Below, one piece after another: positions 25,122 through 35,277 of a DNA stretch of 64,000 nt. Made by a program: the position numbers and the translations under genes. A model generated the notes under the pieces. The model saw nothing but the letters and a program-made list of their open reading frames with translations. It did no database searches and had not been told where the DNA came from. Position 1 is the first letter of the stretch. Every line of letters starts with the position of its first letter. The stretch is from Krasilnikovozyma curviuscula (Eukaryota > Basidiomycota > Tremellomycetes > Cystofilobasidiales > Mrakiaceae): the NCBI GenBank assembly GCA_014825775.1, contig MVAQ01000112.1, positions 1 through 64,000 of the forward strand. Reading direction: 5' to 3'.

Positions 25122-25417
25122 ATGACCTGCCTTGCAACAATAACCTCTGATCAAACTGCCACTGAGACTCGAGCGAATGCAACGACAGCCTACCCTATGA
25201 ACCAGATGAGTGCGTATCCTTTTATTTACATCTCCAAGTCCATGTAGCTGACAAGTCTTGGATGTTTGAAGTTCTCAGCCCTCCCGCTTCTGTTTTAAAA
25301 CCAACAACACAGGAAGAGGATCAAGCGGATGATGCGCACCGACTGAGAGGCGGCTGTATGTTAGCCATCCCATGGTGTATGAGCGAGAAGAAGAAAAGAG
25401 AGGGAGGAGCTAGGTAG
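25122..25417 (+). CDS. Candidate small protein with RLRGG-Cys motif
   Basis: This is a putative two-exon gene encoding about 76 residues. Exon 1 (25122-25213) reads MTCLATITSDQTATETRAN, then YPMNQMSA. A 65-nt intron (GTATCC...CTCAG) joins exon 2 (25279-25417), which reads PPASVLKPTTQEEDQADD, then HRLRGGCMLAIPW and a Lys/Arg-rich tail, stopping at TAG. The pattern of a disordered Pro/Gln/Glu-rich N-terminus followed by RLRGG and Cys recalls short fungal RLRGG/Cys-rich proteins I have seen, but no function is known to me. Support comes from the TATA box and C/T-rich leader just upstream. The weak points are the donor (GTATCC, with a better GTGCGT just upstream that breaks the frame) and a GTGAGT-like site just after the stop that could indicate a further exon. 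Confidence 0.45.
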
Positions 25418-25839
25418 TGAGTCTTGATGTCCAAACCTTTTGCGCTGGGTCTTATTTTTTGATACATATTTTTGTTGTGACACGCAATTGTTTTTTTCAT
25501 GTCATGTTCTCTGTGCACAGATCGATCGCTCTCACATCAATCGGTAGATCCGGTACATCTGTAGTTCTTAACAAAGTATCTTGCTATACAGCAGTACAAA
25601 TCGTACCTATTAGTATTCAGCATGGATTATTTGAGATAAAGATAAAAACCAAAGCAATCATCATTGAAAGCAAAGCGAGTCCGTGGTCGGTTTCTAAAAG
25701 TGATTATCAAAGGTGAATATCGAGAATGCAGCTTTACCGGCAGTAAATGTCTGTAAAATAAATGAGCTGAAGGTATCGGAAGAAAATTAGAGGAATCGAA
25801 AGGAAGAAGAAAGCCGCAAAAAAAAGAAGAAATCGTGTT
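25418..25839. other. Convergent intergenic region
   Basis: This region holds the 3' flanks of the small RLRGG gene and of the G-alpha gene. It is A/T-rich. A forward frame is open from 25417 to 25716, but it has no ATG and no family resemblance. Confidence 0.4.
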
Positions 25840-27476
25840 TCACTAGGGGTATGAAACCATTCCAGAGGTCAGGTACGAGGCTCTTAGGAGACTCGATAAA
25901 AAGGAGACTAACGAGAATGGCCATATCCGATAGCGTTCGCCTGAGAATGATGTCGATGCAAGCGGCCATGACGACTTTCAGGAGAGCAGTGTCAACAGCA
26001 GTGGTGAAGCTACAGTTGGAATCAAGTGGATGAGCTTCTACCTTTGGTGAGGCCAACCATTGAGCGATTGACTCACTGGGTATAGACTTCTTTACTCTGC
26101 ATCCTGTTGAGTCTGACAAACTTCTTCTTGAAGAATTCTCTGCCTTGCTCATAGTTACCGGGAGCTCCGTCATAATCCTGAAAATAGTCCTTGATCTGAG
26201 AGTTGGGTGATTTTATTTTTTGGCGGAAAAGGTCGTCTTTGTTGAGGAATAGGATCTGCGAACGAGCAATGTTGTCGTGAGATGGAATTTGCGTCGACGA
26301 ACGGAGAAGGAAGTGGAGGACATACAATTGACGTTCGAGTAAACCACTGAGAATTACAAATTGAGTCGAACAGCATCAATGCTTCCTGCATTTGATTCTG
26401 GAGCGAGACACAGGAGCTGTCAGGTACAAAACTATTTAAACGATCGGGAGTACACCTACAGAGTCTTTGTCTTCCACCAGGCACTGATCATACCCAGATA
26501 TCGCAACCAGAAATAGTATCGCCGTGACCTTACAAAGCAGCAGCTGACAGTCAGAAGCATTTCTCGCCATCCCAGCATCTCATCAGTTAAAGCGACTAAC
26601 CTGCTCAAAACAATGAATCCACTTCTTTCTCTCAGATCTCTGACCCCCAACATCGAACATGTTGTACGTCAAGTCACCAATCTTGAACGCCGTCTCAGAT
26701 ATACCTGTCGTCTTAGCTCTCGAGCGAACAATATCCTGTTCCGATGGAATGTACGAAGGCACAAAAATCCTGTCAAGCTCTTCGAAGAAGTACACCATGC
26801 TGTTGAAACGAGAGAATAATGAACTTAGATATCGGTTGCTAGCGACGAAATGAAAGGGAAATCGTCCGCGCCGCAACTTACTTCTCAGGCAGAGCAGCTT
26901 CATTACCTTTCCTATAGCAGTCCTGCACAGCAGCATCCTTCCACAGCGATAACAGGGGTGCTTTATACTGTACTGGGAATGGGTCCCCCGTTTCCAGCTC
27001 AGGGGCAGCATCTATCACAGCCACGGCTCGGAGGTTCTGTGGGTCGACGGCCATGCCCCAGCCATCCATCGTGTCGATGATCAATCGCATGCCGTTGACG
27101 ATGTTCTGTTAATCCAGATTTACTTAGTGGAACAAGAAACTCCTTCGAGATCAGTAGCAAAGCCAAATAGCTTACAGAAAACACAAGTTGCCGATAGTGC
27201 TCCACCTCGCCAGGCGTAAATTGGACATTATGTATCAGACGCATTTGCTAAAGTGGTTAGCAACGCAAGAAGAGATGTCAGTAATTTGATGAAACAAAGT
27301 ACACCCCGCAGTTTACTCACCTTCAAGATGGTCGACTTTCCAGATTCTCCCGCACCTAGCAGCAAAAGCTTCACCTGCTGAGACATCTTTTTCTCATCCT
27401 CCTTGAGCATCTTCTCAACCTCCCTATTCCTCTTCGCCTCTATCGAATCACTCTCTGAGGATACACACCCTCCCAT
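25840..27476 (-). CDS. Heterotrimeric G-protein alpha subunit
   Basis: This G-alpha couples seven-helix receptors to downstream effectors at the plasma membrane. All GTPase motifs are present. The N-terminus [10 protein letters not shown] has an N-myristoylation Gly2 and a palmitoylation-type Cys4. G1 is [14 protein letters not shown], switch I is [10 protein letters not shown], switch II is [14 protein letters not shown]4 is [10 protein letters not shown], and G5 is YTHFTTAVDT after splicing (a TTAV variant of the usual TCAT). The helical domain includes the segment [14 protein letters not shown] and the motif [10 protein letters not shown]. The C-terminal helix is [16 protein letters not shown] place a final 70-nt intron (25843-25912, GTTAGT...CCCTAG) directly after that Leu; the last exon then begins with the TGA stop. 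This gives the normal G-alpha C-terminus, whereas reading through adds 41 residues. About 8 introns were read. Which Cryptococcus-type GPA paralogue this is remains open. Confidence 0.92.
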
Positions 27477-29112
27477 ATTTGATAAAGTGATAAGAAATTT
27501 AAGGGTGGGGTTGGTGTTATTCTTTCAGATGAGGGTGGAAGGAGGATAAGATCGGTCGAATGAAATGGCAGAACGCAAAGTAGAAGTTACTATTGATATT
27601 TGATGGTTTGAAGGAGGGTATGTCGAGCAGGTTAGTATTATTAAAGCGAACAGATTTTGAAGCCAGCGTTCGTAGGTACTCGTCCTGCGCATTGCGATTG
27701 GGAGACTGACCTGTTTATTTTTTTTTGCCCCTGTCTCGAAAAGGGGCTGGAGATAAAATGATTTTATAGACTGAGAGGAATTGGGAGAACTTGATAGGTG
27801 TAAAGATGAACCTAGCCAAAACGTCACAGGAGGAAACCGTTAGTGTCAAATTGTAATTGAGAGCGCATCTAAGTCCCAAAGTCAGCCTGTAGGACGGTTG
27901 GAAGTGTCAACCTTTGATCGAAGCCATCAAAGGCAAGAGAGCCTCGAATCCACCGCAATGCCGAACAAAGGTGACGCGGTCGCCCTGTCACGGTCCCCCT
28001 CACCACCCCTGACCATGCGACCCAACCCACGTTTTCTCGACCCATCAGTCCTTCACCCTCCTACTCAACGTCCCTTTTTATTAGAACCAAGGGAGAAATC
28101 GAAGAACAGAACCCATCGAAGAGCTCGATAAGACGCCAGGGGTTGAATCACCGGCGTCCGGAGTCCTGCCCTGCCCTTCCTTTCATTGGGATCCCACGGC
28201 TTTGTCCTCCCTTTCATCTTCTAAACAACAGTTAACCCACCTGATAATCCCTGGAGAAGGCTCAAAAATGCTTGTTGGGGTTAAAGGATTCTTTTTGCTG
28301 CTCCTGAGCTGATTATTTGGTGGAAGAAAATAATGGAAGAGGGCGGCGGTCAGGCAAGGAACAAGGCAACCCAAGGAGGGGAACTTGCGCTCGATAGCAG
28401 CAAAGTCCTACCGACCAGTCAACCTTAAATGGGACTCACCTTTACCTCATGTATAGAATACAACCAGAGTATTGATAGGGGCAGAGGTAAAGGCAGAAGA
28501 GCTGGCTTTCAAGGGCGCGTCAGAGAACAAAGGAAATCTGTCGAGGGTTTCTGCGCTGGATTCTCGATCGCCTCTCCTCCGCCTCGCCGCAAATCCTTGG
28601 TCTCACTCGCCCAGGGCAACGGGAACATTAAGTTTTTCTGCAAACAGACCAGGGTAAACCGAAGGAGAGTGCCGACAAGGGAGACTCTGCCCCCGGTTAC
28701 AGGGGAAAGGTTCAGCGTGGCTCAAAATTTCCCGTTGGGTGTTTTGGGGACAGCAGCGCTTTGGTCGAGCTCTGAACGTCAATGAATCACCTAGAAGGAC
28801 GGTAGCTGTTCAGGATTAGTTAAAAGGACATACAATGGACAAAGAGAGAGGACGTCTTTGAAAGATAAAAAAGAACTCAAGCGAAGATTCACTGCTGGCT
28901 CTACTGGTCTGCGCGGAGTCTTCAAATCCAATACAAGACTCAAAATGGTCCTTTATCAGCAGAAGAAGGACTCATATTCTCAATAATTTCAACCTGTATG
29001 ATAATATAGATAAAAAGGTCAGCAATAGGAAGATCTGAATTGGAACAAACGAATAGGTGGTACCCACTCTCTAAGCAAGAATGACCTTTTCCTCCGACAG
29101 CGTCCGCACCGC
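27477..29112. other. Long intergenic region upstream of the G-alpha gene
   Basis: This 1.6-kb stretch lies between the G-alpha start and the 3' end of the AMSH-like gene; both are on the reverse strand. It contains C/T-rich promoter-like blocks (27960-28090 and 28150-28260 on the forward strand) and several short ORFs, such as an ATG frame of 57 codons at 27958. None has a recognisable motif or a plausible exon structure. Its length suggests an extended G-alpha promoter (inference). Confidence 0.45.
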
Positions 29113-31011
29113 CTACCTCAAATCCACAACCTCGACACCATTCCCTTCATCAAGCAGAATATGCTCGCCAAAGTTTCTATGAGTATTAACGAATCCGCCC
29201 TTGAACGCAAAGAAAGCACATGACAAATCAGCATCCACTGCCAAAGTCACAACAGAAGGCGAAACTCACGGTATAAATCCCGACGTCGTTCCTATGCGGA
29301 TGAAAAGTCTCCTGCCTCGTACATGTCATGACAACGTCCATACCCTCCGTCGTGAGCCTGAAAATCCCCACCATGGGGTTCGAGCGCGGTGCGCATACGA
29401 TGGCGATCGCCTCGGGCAGCATGAGCTGGTACGCTGCGTGCGTGTGCAGGTCAAGGGACGAGAGGAAGCAGTCCTGGATCGGATGTCTGAGGTAGAGAAA
29501 TGAAAGTAAAGTAAAGGGGTGAGTAGCGAGAAGTGAAGGAGGTTGCGAGGATAACTCACGTGTGGATCCAGCCGAGAGTGATGAGGTCCCTCTTGTCCTG
29601 GAACTCGAATACCTTCTCCTCTTGCGTCATACTGCATGTGTCACTCGTTGATGTCTGAGGCGGAATCAACAGCGTCCGAATCGCAAACTCCCCACCGTCG
29701 CCCAGCGTGCCCAGCAGCAGGCCGCAAGTCTCAAGCTTCTTCTTTGTGTTCTTAAGCGCGATGCGCATGAAAGTGTCAAATATCGACGGAGGTAGGTGCA
29801 GCTTCCTCAAGCTCCCGTTCTTCTGCAGAGACTGTGGCGATGGACCAGGCGATGGTCGCCGTTGCTGCTGGTAAGGTACTGTCGGCGGGGGAGGGGCCAG
29901 TGGTCGTGGAGCCCTCGGAGATGGTAGGCGTTGGTTCTGTAGAGACCCTGTAGGATACGACGGAATGGGTGGAGGCGGTCCCAAATTCTGTCTCAATGCA
30001 GGTGATTCGGTGTAGTTGTCGAACGATGACTCGCGCGCTGAATGGTATGGTTGGTAGGTATGCTGAGCTGGTACGTCAGGGTATGCGATATTTTGGGGGT
30101 GAGAATGAGTGTGTTGATGGAGATACTGCTGCTGAGGTTGCTGATGGTATGCATGAGGCGAGTCAGAGGAAGATGGAGGTGATGGATAATAGGATGACAA
30201 GCGGGGGCCGTAAGGCGAGTAATCCACTGACGCAGTGGGATAACCATCGCTCTGACGCTGTTGGGATTGATGCACTGATCTTTGGTCATAGTGCACTGGT
30301 TTTTGAAATGGTGGTGCTGAATCTTGGACAGGTATGCTGAAGCGCATTCTCTGCTCCTCCTCAAACTGCAATCTAGCAGCTAGCGCGTCATCTTCTGCAA
30401 TCTGTCGACGACGAGCAGCTTCTTGCTCCTTCCTCTCCTCGGCAACATCGTCCCAGTTGGGGTTCTTCGCCTTCCAGGTAGAGTATCTCTGGTTGATAAT
30501 CTCTTTGAGGGGTCCTAACGAGTGCAAGGCCTTCTCGCCGCGCTGGCGTAACTTGTACTTGGCTTCTTGATCCAGGGTCTTATAGTCTCGATGGGAAGGG
30601 ATGTGTTCAAGTAGAATCCTATTTCGGTATCAATTAAATGAGGTTGAGTTATCAGAAAAGATGGGCCGTTTCATCAGTACATTGATGGTTGAGTTGTTTG
30701 GCAGATCAGCTCAAACTTTATCTGAGAAGGGCAAATTGCTCACGTCGCTGCCCGGCATATCAGGACGAATTGCATTTCCAACAAAGCTGGATCCTTCTGA
30801 GCTGCATATTGCTTTGCTTGGGTCATCAGTGTGTCAGTGGCTCTGATCCATTGAGTAACGTTGTAAGATGAAGTAAACTTGAATGTCTTCGCGTCCTCTG
30901 CCAGCTCGCTTCAAAGAGGCATGAAATGTAGCAACTTGTGCAATCAACATCATAAGCACTCATAGCCAGATACAAGATTACTCACGCTATGGATCTTGGT
31001 CTGTTGGGCAT
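29113..31011 (-). CDS. AMSH/Sst2-type K63 deubiquitinase (JAMM metalloprotease)
   Basis: AMSH proteins are endosomal zinc peptidases that cleave K63-linked ubiquitin chains on ESCRT cargo. The N-terminus, rebuilt across three short exons, reads MPNRPRSIAELAED, KTFKFTSSYNVTQWIRAT and ICRAATILLEHIPSHRDY, which is the USP8-dimer/MIT-like helical domain. A Lys/Gln/Arg coiled coil (KEQEAARRRQIAEDDALAAR) and a long Pro/Gln/Tyr-rich linker follow. The catalytic domain has the active-site Glu in LETCGLLLG and the JAMM core GWIHTHPIQDCF with LSSLDLHTHAAY. The second zinc-site pattern is TCTRQETFHPHR. The protein ends GNGVEVVDLR. The start at 31011 was chosen because splicing at 30984/30915 or thereabouts links ATG-PNRPRSIA to the ELAED helix in frame. 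All metal ligands are intact, so it should be active. Confidence 0.92.
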
Positions 31012-31335
31012 GGAAGGCTGCCTTTATCGAAGAATTTAACACGAACAGCGGTGGAGAATCGAGCTGCAGTCCCAGCTTTCCGAGTAGCAGCTTAGAGTGA
31101 TCCAAGTAAGAGTTGAGTGTTACTAGAGGAGTTCGAAGTATGATGGATAGCGATGATGGCACCCGATATTCTGCAGAATCGACTATAAACGGGAAAGGGG
31201 GATTGGGAAAGACGTAAGCACAGCTGTAGCCAAGGTAACAAAAGATTTCCGAACCTTGATCGAGAGAAATCAAGGCATCTTACTGACCAGGTAATAATGC
31301 AGCAGCAATAGGCAGTCTAATATCCTTGCTTGCAG
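31012..31335. other. Gap between AMSH-like gene and uncharacterised gene
   Basis: This region should contain the AMSH promoter and the 5' part of the next gene. A short forward frame starting ATG at 31140 (MMDSDDGTRYSAE) runs to a GTAAGC donor. It does not join in phase with the downstream exon through any acceptor I tried. Confidence 0.35.
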
Positions 31336-32313
31336 ACCTGGCCTAAGAAACCGGTATCGAAGGAGACCAAAGCTCGAGCTGCGCTTTTCAGTCTAGCTTT
31401 GCACAAAGCAGTCCAAGGCGAACCAAAAACAAGTCAGATTAGTGTTATCAATCCAACAGGAACTATTATGAATACCTACCGGGAAAAGGATTCCACAAAG
31501 CAGGTGATGGTTGATGTCTTCCCTGATACTCAAACCGCCACTTACACACTGCTTAAGCAGCCATTTTCGTAATTGAGCAAGTTGGCTTAGACCGACGACG
31601 CTGCCCTCGAAAACCCTAAAATCAAAATGAGCTCTAAACTTGGGTTGAGTTTACCTATGGAGTCCTGGTGCGTCTCGAGAAATACCAGTGGCTTCAACTA
31701 TGGAGTTCTCTTCGACTGACCAGACACTCTCTTTCGTCGCTGTACTCGCAGGTCTGGGAAACGATTCGATCTCTATTCAGCGTCACTGCCCTTCTTGATG
31801 AAGCTGTATCTGATCCCTCCTACAGACGACACTAGAGTAGACTCGTGCCCAGTCGACTTCTCAGCCGTATATGAAAAAATGAAGAAGTTGCAGCGGAAAC
31901 CTGACAATTCTGGAACCTTCACTTTGCCGTCGACTGAAATCTCCTCAAACCCAACTCAAGGGCGACTGGTCATAAAATCAATAGCGACACCGTACTCGAC
32001 AGACCCGCTGTTCATCGAGATTCAGCATCACTCTGCCGCCGACAATATCGAGTTCAGCACGGGCGAATCGATATCGAGTGCATTTGTAGGCAAGGTTGAG
32101 AATGGGTTTGAAGGTATCTTGAAGGTGGTGGATACAACGTGTGAAGGCCATGGGACCTTGAAGCTGAAGAAAGTGTGGGAGAAGGACGGCGCAACACTCT
32201 TCGAAGGATTCTTTGCCCTTGAGGTCGTATACGGAAAGGTTCTGAAGAGTAAACTGAAGGGAGAAGATGGCGAGCATTTTATGGGAAAGTTCTGGTGTAT
32301 CGAGAGTCTGTGA
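31336..32313 (+). CDS. Uncharacterised protein, gene model incomplete
   Basis: I do not recognise a family. Two clearly coding stretches share one strand and probably one gene. The first (31336-31570) starts after a TTGCAG acceptor with TWPKKPVSKETKARAALFSL, passes SQISVINPTGTIMN and ends at TAA. The second (about 31750-32313) includes LIPPTDDTRVDSCPVDFSAV, FSTGESISSAFVG, TLKLKKVWEKDGATLF and EGFFALEVVYG, ending KFWCIESL. A donor at 31571 (GTAATT) and an acceptor at 31751 (CTCGCAG) would join them in frame, but that intron would be about 180 nt, far longer than its neighbours. Codons in between also look protein-like (ENPKIKMSSKLGLSLPMES) but hit an in-frame TGA. The 5' end is not found. No signal peptide or membrane segment is evident. 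A broken gene is possible. Confidence 0.5.
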
Positions 32314-32600
32314 GGTAGTTGCGGGATGATTTACGTTGTTCTCATGGTCGGCACTTCTGTTTATGATGATCCTGTTGTACCTTTGATTTTGTCGTCTTTC
32401 AGCCAGTCAAACTCTAATTAGCATATTTTGGCTCTACTCGATCACACTAGTCCTTTGTTATGTTTACGGGGAATTGCGCTGGGGCGTCACAACAGTGATG
32501 CGACAAAGAGCTTACTGAAGCCTTAGCTGTTCGAAACCCAGCTAAACTGCGCCAATCGTCCATCTCTTCTTCCTATCTCCCACTCCCTCAATATTTTGTA

Positions 32601-34575
32601 ATGGACAACGAAAAAACAACGTCTAACACTACACTCCCACCTTTGTCGCCCTCCTCAGATTCAATCTCCGCTCCCACGCTCAAGGCACCCGGCCAATCAA
32701 CACCCCCAGCAGAAACACGCCCCGACTTCGAGTCTCTCCAGACGACATTCCTCCAACGTATGAGGTCAGAGGATCATGAAGAGGAGCTCGAGCTGGAGAC
32801 GCCAAATGCGATAGGGCCCTTTGAGGAAGGCAAGCTTCGTGGCCCTGAGATTGGGAATGAGAATAGAATTTCCGCATCTATTGATGAGGCTGGATTGAAG
32901 AAGCAACAACGGTCGTATAGGAGTGCATTGAAAGCTTTTACTATTGGAGGGCTGATGATCTTCGTGGCGTTTTGGATCTGTGGTAAGTGATCTTCATCAC
33001 AAATTGTTGTTCCATTCCCGTTACTCACTTCCTTTTTTACGAACACTTCTTGAGGTCTTTGGGTTTTTGGCTCCCTTCATGGAGCCTCCAATAGGGCTCA
33101 CAGACTGAAAGTGAGTTTATCCGTTCTTCTGGCTCCCCCATCTTCTGAAGTCGAACTGTCTTTCATCTCTCAGGTTCTCATTGCAGATTACGACGGAAGC
33201 AACTTCGGTGCATCTCTCCTTGCAGCAGCATCTTCTCTTACTGGTCCAGACAACTTCTGCACTATGGAGATCGTCAGTGGGATGTCTGTGGAGGAGATCA
33301 ATCAGCAGGTATTTGATGGGAAAGTGTGGGGCGCGGTGTGGACTACTGAGGGGTCAACAGCCGTGAGCTTTCTTCTCCCCTTGTCCATGATCTCAGAACA
33401 TCCTAAGGTCGATCTCTTGAGGCGTTCAACAACTCCCTCGTCTCCACTGCATTAGCATCCACCTACGACGGCGCCGCTGTATTTACCTTCTCTGGCGTCT
33501 CCGCACGATATTACGTCGCGTTCGCGACCTTTGTGGAGCAGAACATCCAGACTGTCATCCTTACAGCGACACATATCATACAGTCTCAGGTTGTCAACTA
33601 CGACATCAATGTCTCCAACTTGACAGAAATTCAGAGGAAGGTGTTCGCGAATCCTGTCACTTCGGCGACGTTTGAGGACTTCGCGCCATTTCCGTTTCAG
33701 ACTAGGATCCTGGCGAGTCTCTGCAATCCATATCCATGTCAATCAGCTGCTGACGCAACAATCTTTCGTAGGTCAACACAATTGGCACGGTTCTGCCATT
33801 GGTCTTCCAATTTTTCTTCAACCTCGCCGTCCTCTCGATCTTCACCTCCCAGGGACTATACCACCGCGTATCAACAATCACTCTATTGAGGTGGAAGTAC
33901 CCGATCAAGCTCATTTGGACGCTGCTCGTCGCTGTAAGTGCGGTCGCGTTGCCTGAGATCTACCGCGAAGGCTTCAGAATCGAGTTCAAAAATTTTATCG
34001 CACTGTGGGGTGTGCAGTGGTTCGTTCTGCTAGCTTCTACACAGCTCAGAAGAAATGAAGGAGCTGATACACAGTTAATGTTGCTGCAGGTTGACGTGCT
34101 TGATTCACTACTCTTACTTCGCCACCTGCCTCGCTGCAATCCCTTTGCCGTTTATGCCTCTGGTCATCATCATAACCACCCTTTTATCACGCGAGTCCTA
34201 CAACTTCTACATGTTTGTTTTTCCTTTCTTTCCTGACTGAAGTTCCGTCTTGTCGCTCCAGTCGCATCAACGCTATACCCAATCCCGCTTCAAAACAACT
34301 TCTTTCGTATTCACTTCATCTTCCCAGCCCATGGTCCGTCCACGCCCACATATCTCGGAATTCGGCCAACTAAACCTTATTTTTGTATACTAGCATGGTG
34401 GCAAGTCTCCATCACCATTTACGGCAAAGGAGCTGTCAACAGGCTGTCAACATATCTTCCGATCTTGTTTGCGTGGTTCGTCGTTGGTGAAATCGGTCAG
34501 ATCTGGAGCGAAACAGTTTATTCAAAGAAGTCCTTCCAGGAGGCTGGTGTGGAGGGAAAGGAGAAGCTCCATTAG
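32601..34575 (+). CDS. SNG1-like DUF3533 membrane protein
   Basis: This belongs to the Sng1/DUF3533 family (yeast nitrosoguanidine-resistance protein, related to YhgE/Pip), implicated in membrane and drug-resistance functions. The mechanism is unknown. The N-terminus is long, cytosolic and disordered (MDNEKTTSNTTLPPLSPS). The first membrane span is ALKAFTIGGLMIFVAFWICG, followed by the family motif HRLKVLIADYDGSNFG. An extracellular domain follows with Asn-X-Ser/Thr sites (YDINVSNLTE). Several C-terminal spans then follow: VLPLVFQFFFNLAVLSIF, KLIWTLLVAVSAVALP, and FATCLAAIPLPFMPLVIIIT. The last exons read AVNRLSTYLPILFAWFVVGE and finish GVEGKEKLH. About 7 introns were read, including ones splitting the second half. 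The exact splice pattern between 34080 and 34300 is uncertain. Expected size is about 550 residues. Confidence 0.82.
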
Positions 34576-34758
34576 GTTTAAATTCGGTTGTTTTTGTGTG
34601 CTTGAGAGATAATTTTTCTTGCGCTGTTTCACTCATTTTCCAGAAAGACAACATTTGTAAACCATACAACATTATTTCTAAGTTACACTGATAGAGCCTC
34701 AGCATGATAGCCTAGCTCCCTCTTGTAGAACCCCAAAACCCGTCTGCGCTTCATCTCA

Positions 34759-35277
34759 TCACGCACTCCCCATCGCACCCCCGATCAAACCTCCAAAATA
34801 GCTAGTACTGCCTCTAGTCACATGACTCGTCTGCTGCTGGAGCTGTTGTGTTTCCGGCGTAGATGGCAGCTCCTGTGACAAGGGGGGTGACGGCGAACCA
34901 GAGCTTGAACGGGCAACGTGCGGGTTCTCGAAGCTTCGTCGTCGGAACGGGCTCGATTCCTTCAGCAGTAGAGGAGAGGAGAGTAGTCGAGCTGGGATCG
35001 GTGCTGGCGATGGGGGTTGATGGTAGTACAGGTTTGGGCAGTGTTGTGAGTGGCGGCGCCGTGTGGAGTGCGAGCTCGATGGAAATGAGGAAGAGGCTGA
35101 GGTGTTTATCTGAGAAGGCGACAGTAGGAAGATTAGAACAGTAGGAAAGCTTCTCAAAAAGCGCTTCACTCTCACCATGGCTGGTTTAGTTACTTGGGCG
35201 TACGATATTCTTCCACCGGCGACGTCTATTGCTCCGTTTGCTCGAGCTCGAGGAGTGGCGGCAAGAGCTGGTACCAT
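34759..35277 (-). CDS. Uncharacterised Ser/Pro-rich small protein (tentative)
   Basis: This is a tentative two-exon gene. The ATG at 35277 follows a C/T-rich leader (CATCTCGAACCTGTACTC...) and opens MVPALAATPRARANGAIDVA, then GGRISYAQVTKPAM. A GTGAGA...TCTCAG intron of 66 nt (35110-35175) has no in-frame stop, so spliced and unspliced forms share the same frame. Exon 2 is Ser/Pro/Arg/Gln-rich and ends in STSYFGGLIGGAMGSA. No domain is recognised. A second reading frame of exon 2 also looks coding (FKLWFAVTPLVTGAAIYAG, membrane-like) and ends at 34820 or so, but no splice phase connects it to the ATG. I keep the first frame because its phase is consistent. Confidence 0.4.
   Translation of the reverse strand: MVPALAATPRARANGAIDVAGGRISYAQVTKPAMVRVKRFLRSFPTVLIFLLSPSQINTSASSSFPSSSHSTRRRHSQHCPNLYYHQPPSPAPIPARLLSSPLLLKESSPFRRRSFENPHVARSSSGSPSPPLSQELPSTPETQQLQQQTSHVTRGSTSYFGGLIGGAMGSA

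Noticed and set aside
25787..25842. Extended G-alpha C-terminus as the main annotation
   Set aside because: The read-through tail is Phe-rich and unlike any G-alpha end; a GT-AG intron restores a normal terminus. It is kept only as a possible isoform.
27958..28131. Forward ATG frame starting MPNKGDAVALSRSPSPPL in the G-alpha upstream region
   Set aside because: It has only 57 codons, no splice continuation and no family resemblance, and lies in a C/T-rich promoter-like block.
28429..28785. Forward ORF rich in Arg/Gly/Lys
   Set aside because: No convincing start context, no motif, and two overlapping frames are equally open; probably chance.
29993..30364. Overlapping ORFs on both strands in the AMSH linker
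   Set aside because: They are shadows of the Pro/Gln/His-rich linker exon, whose frame is fixed by the flanking JAMM and coiled-coil motifs.
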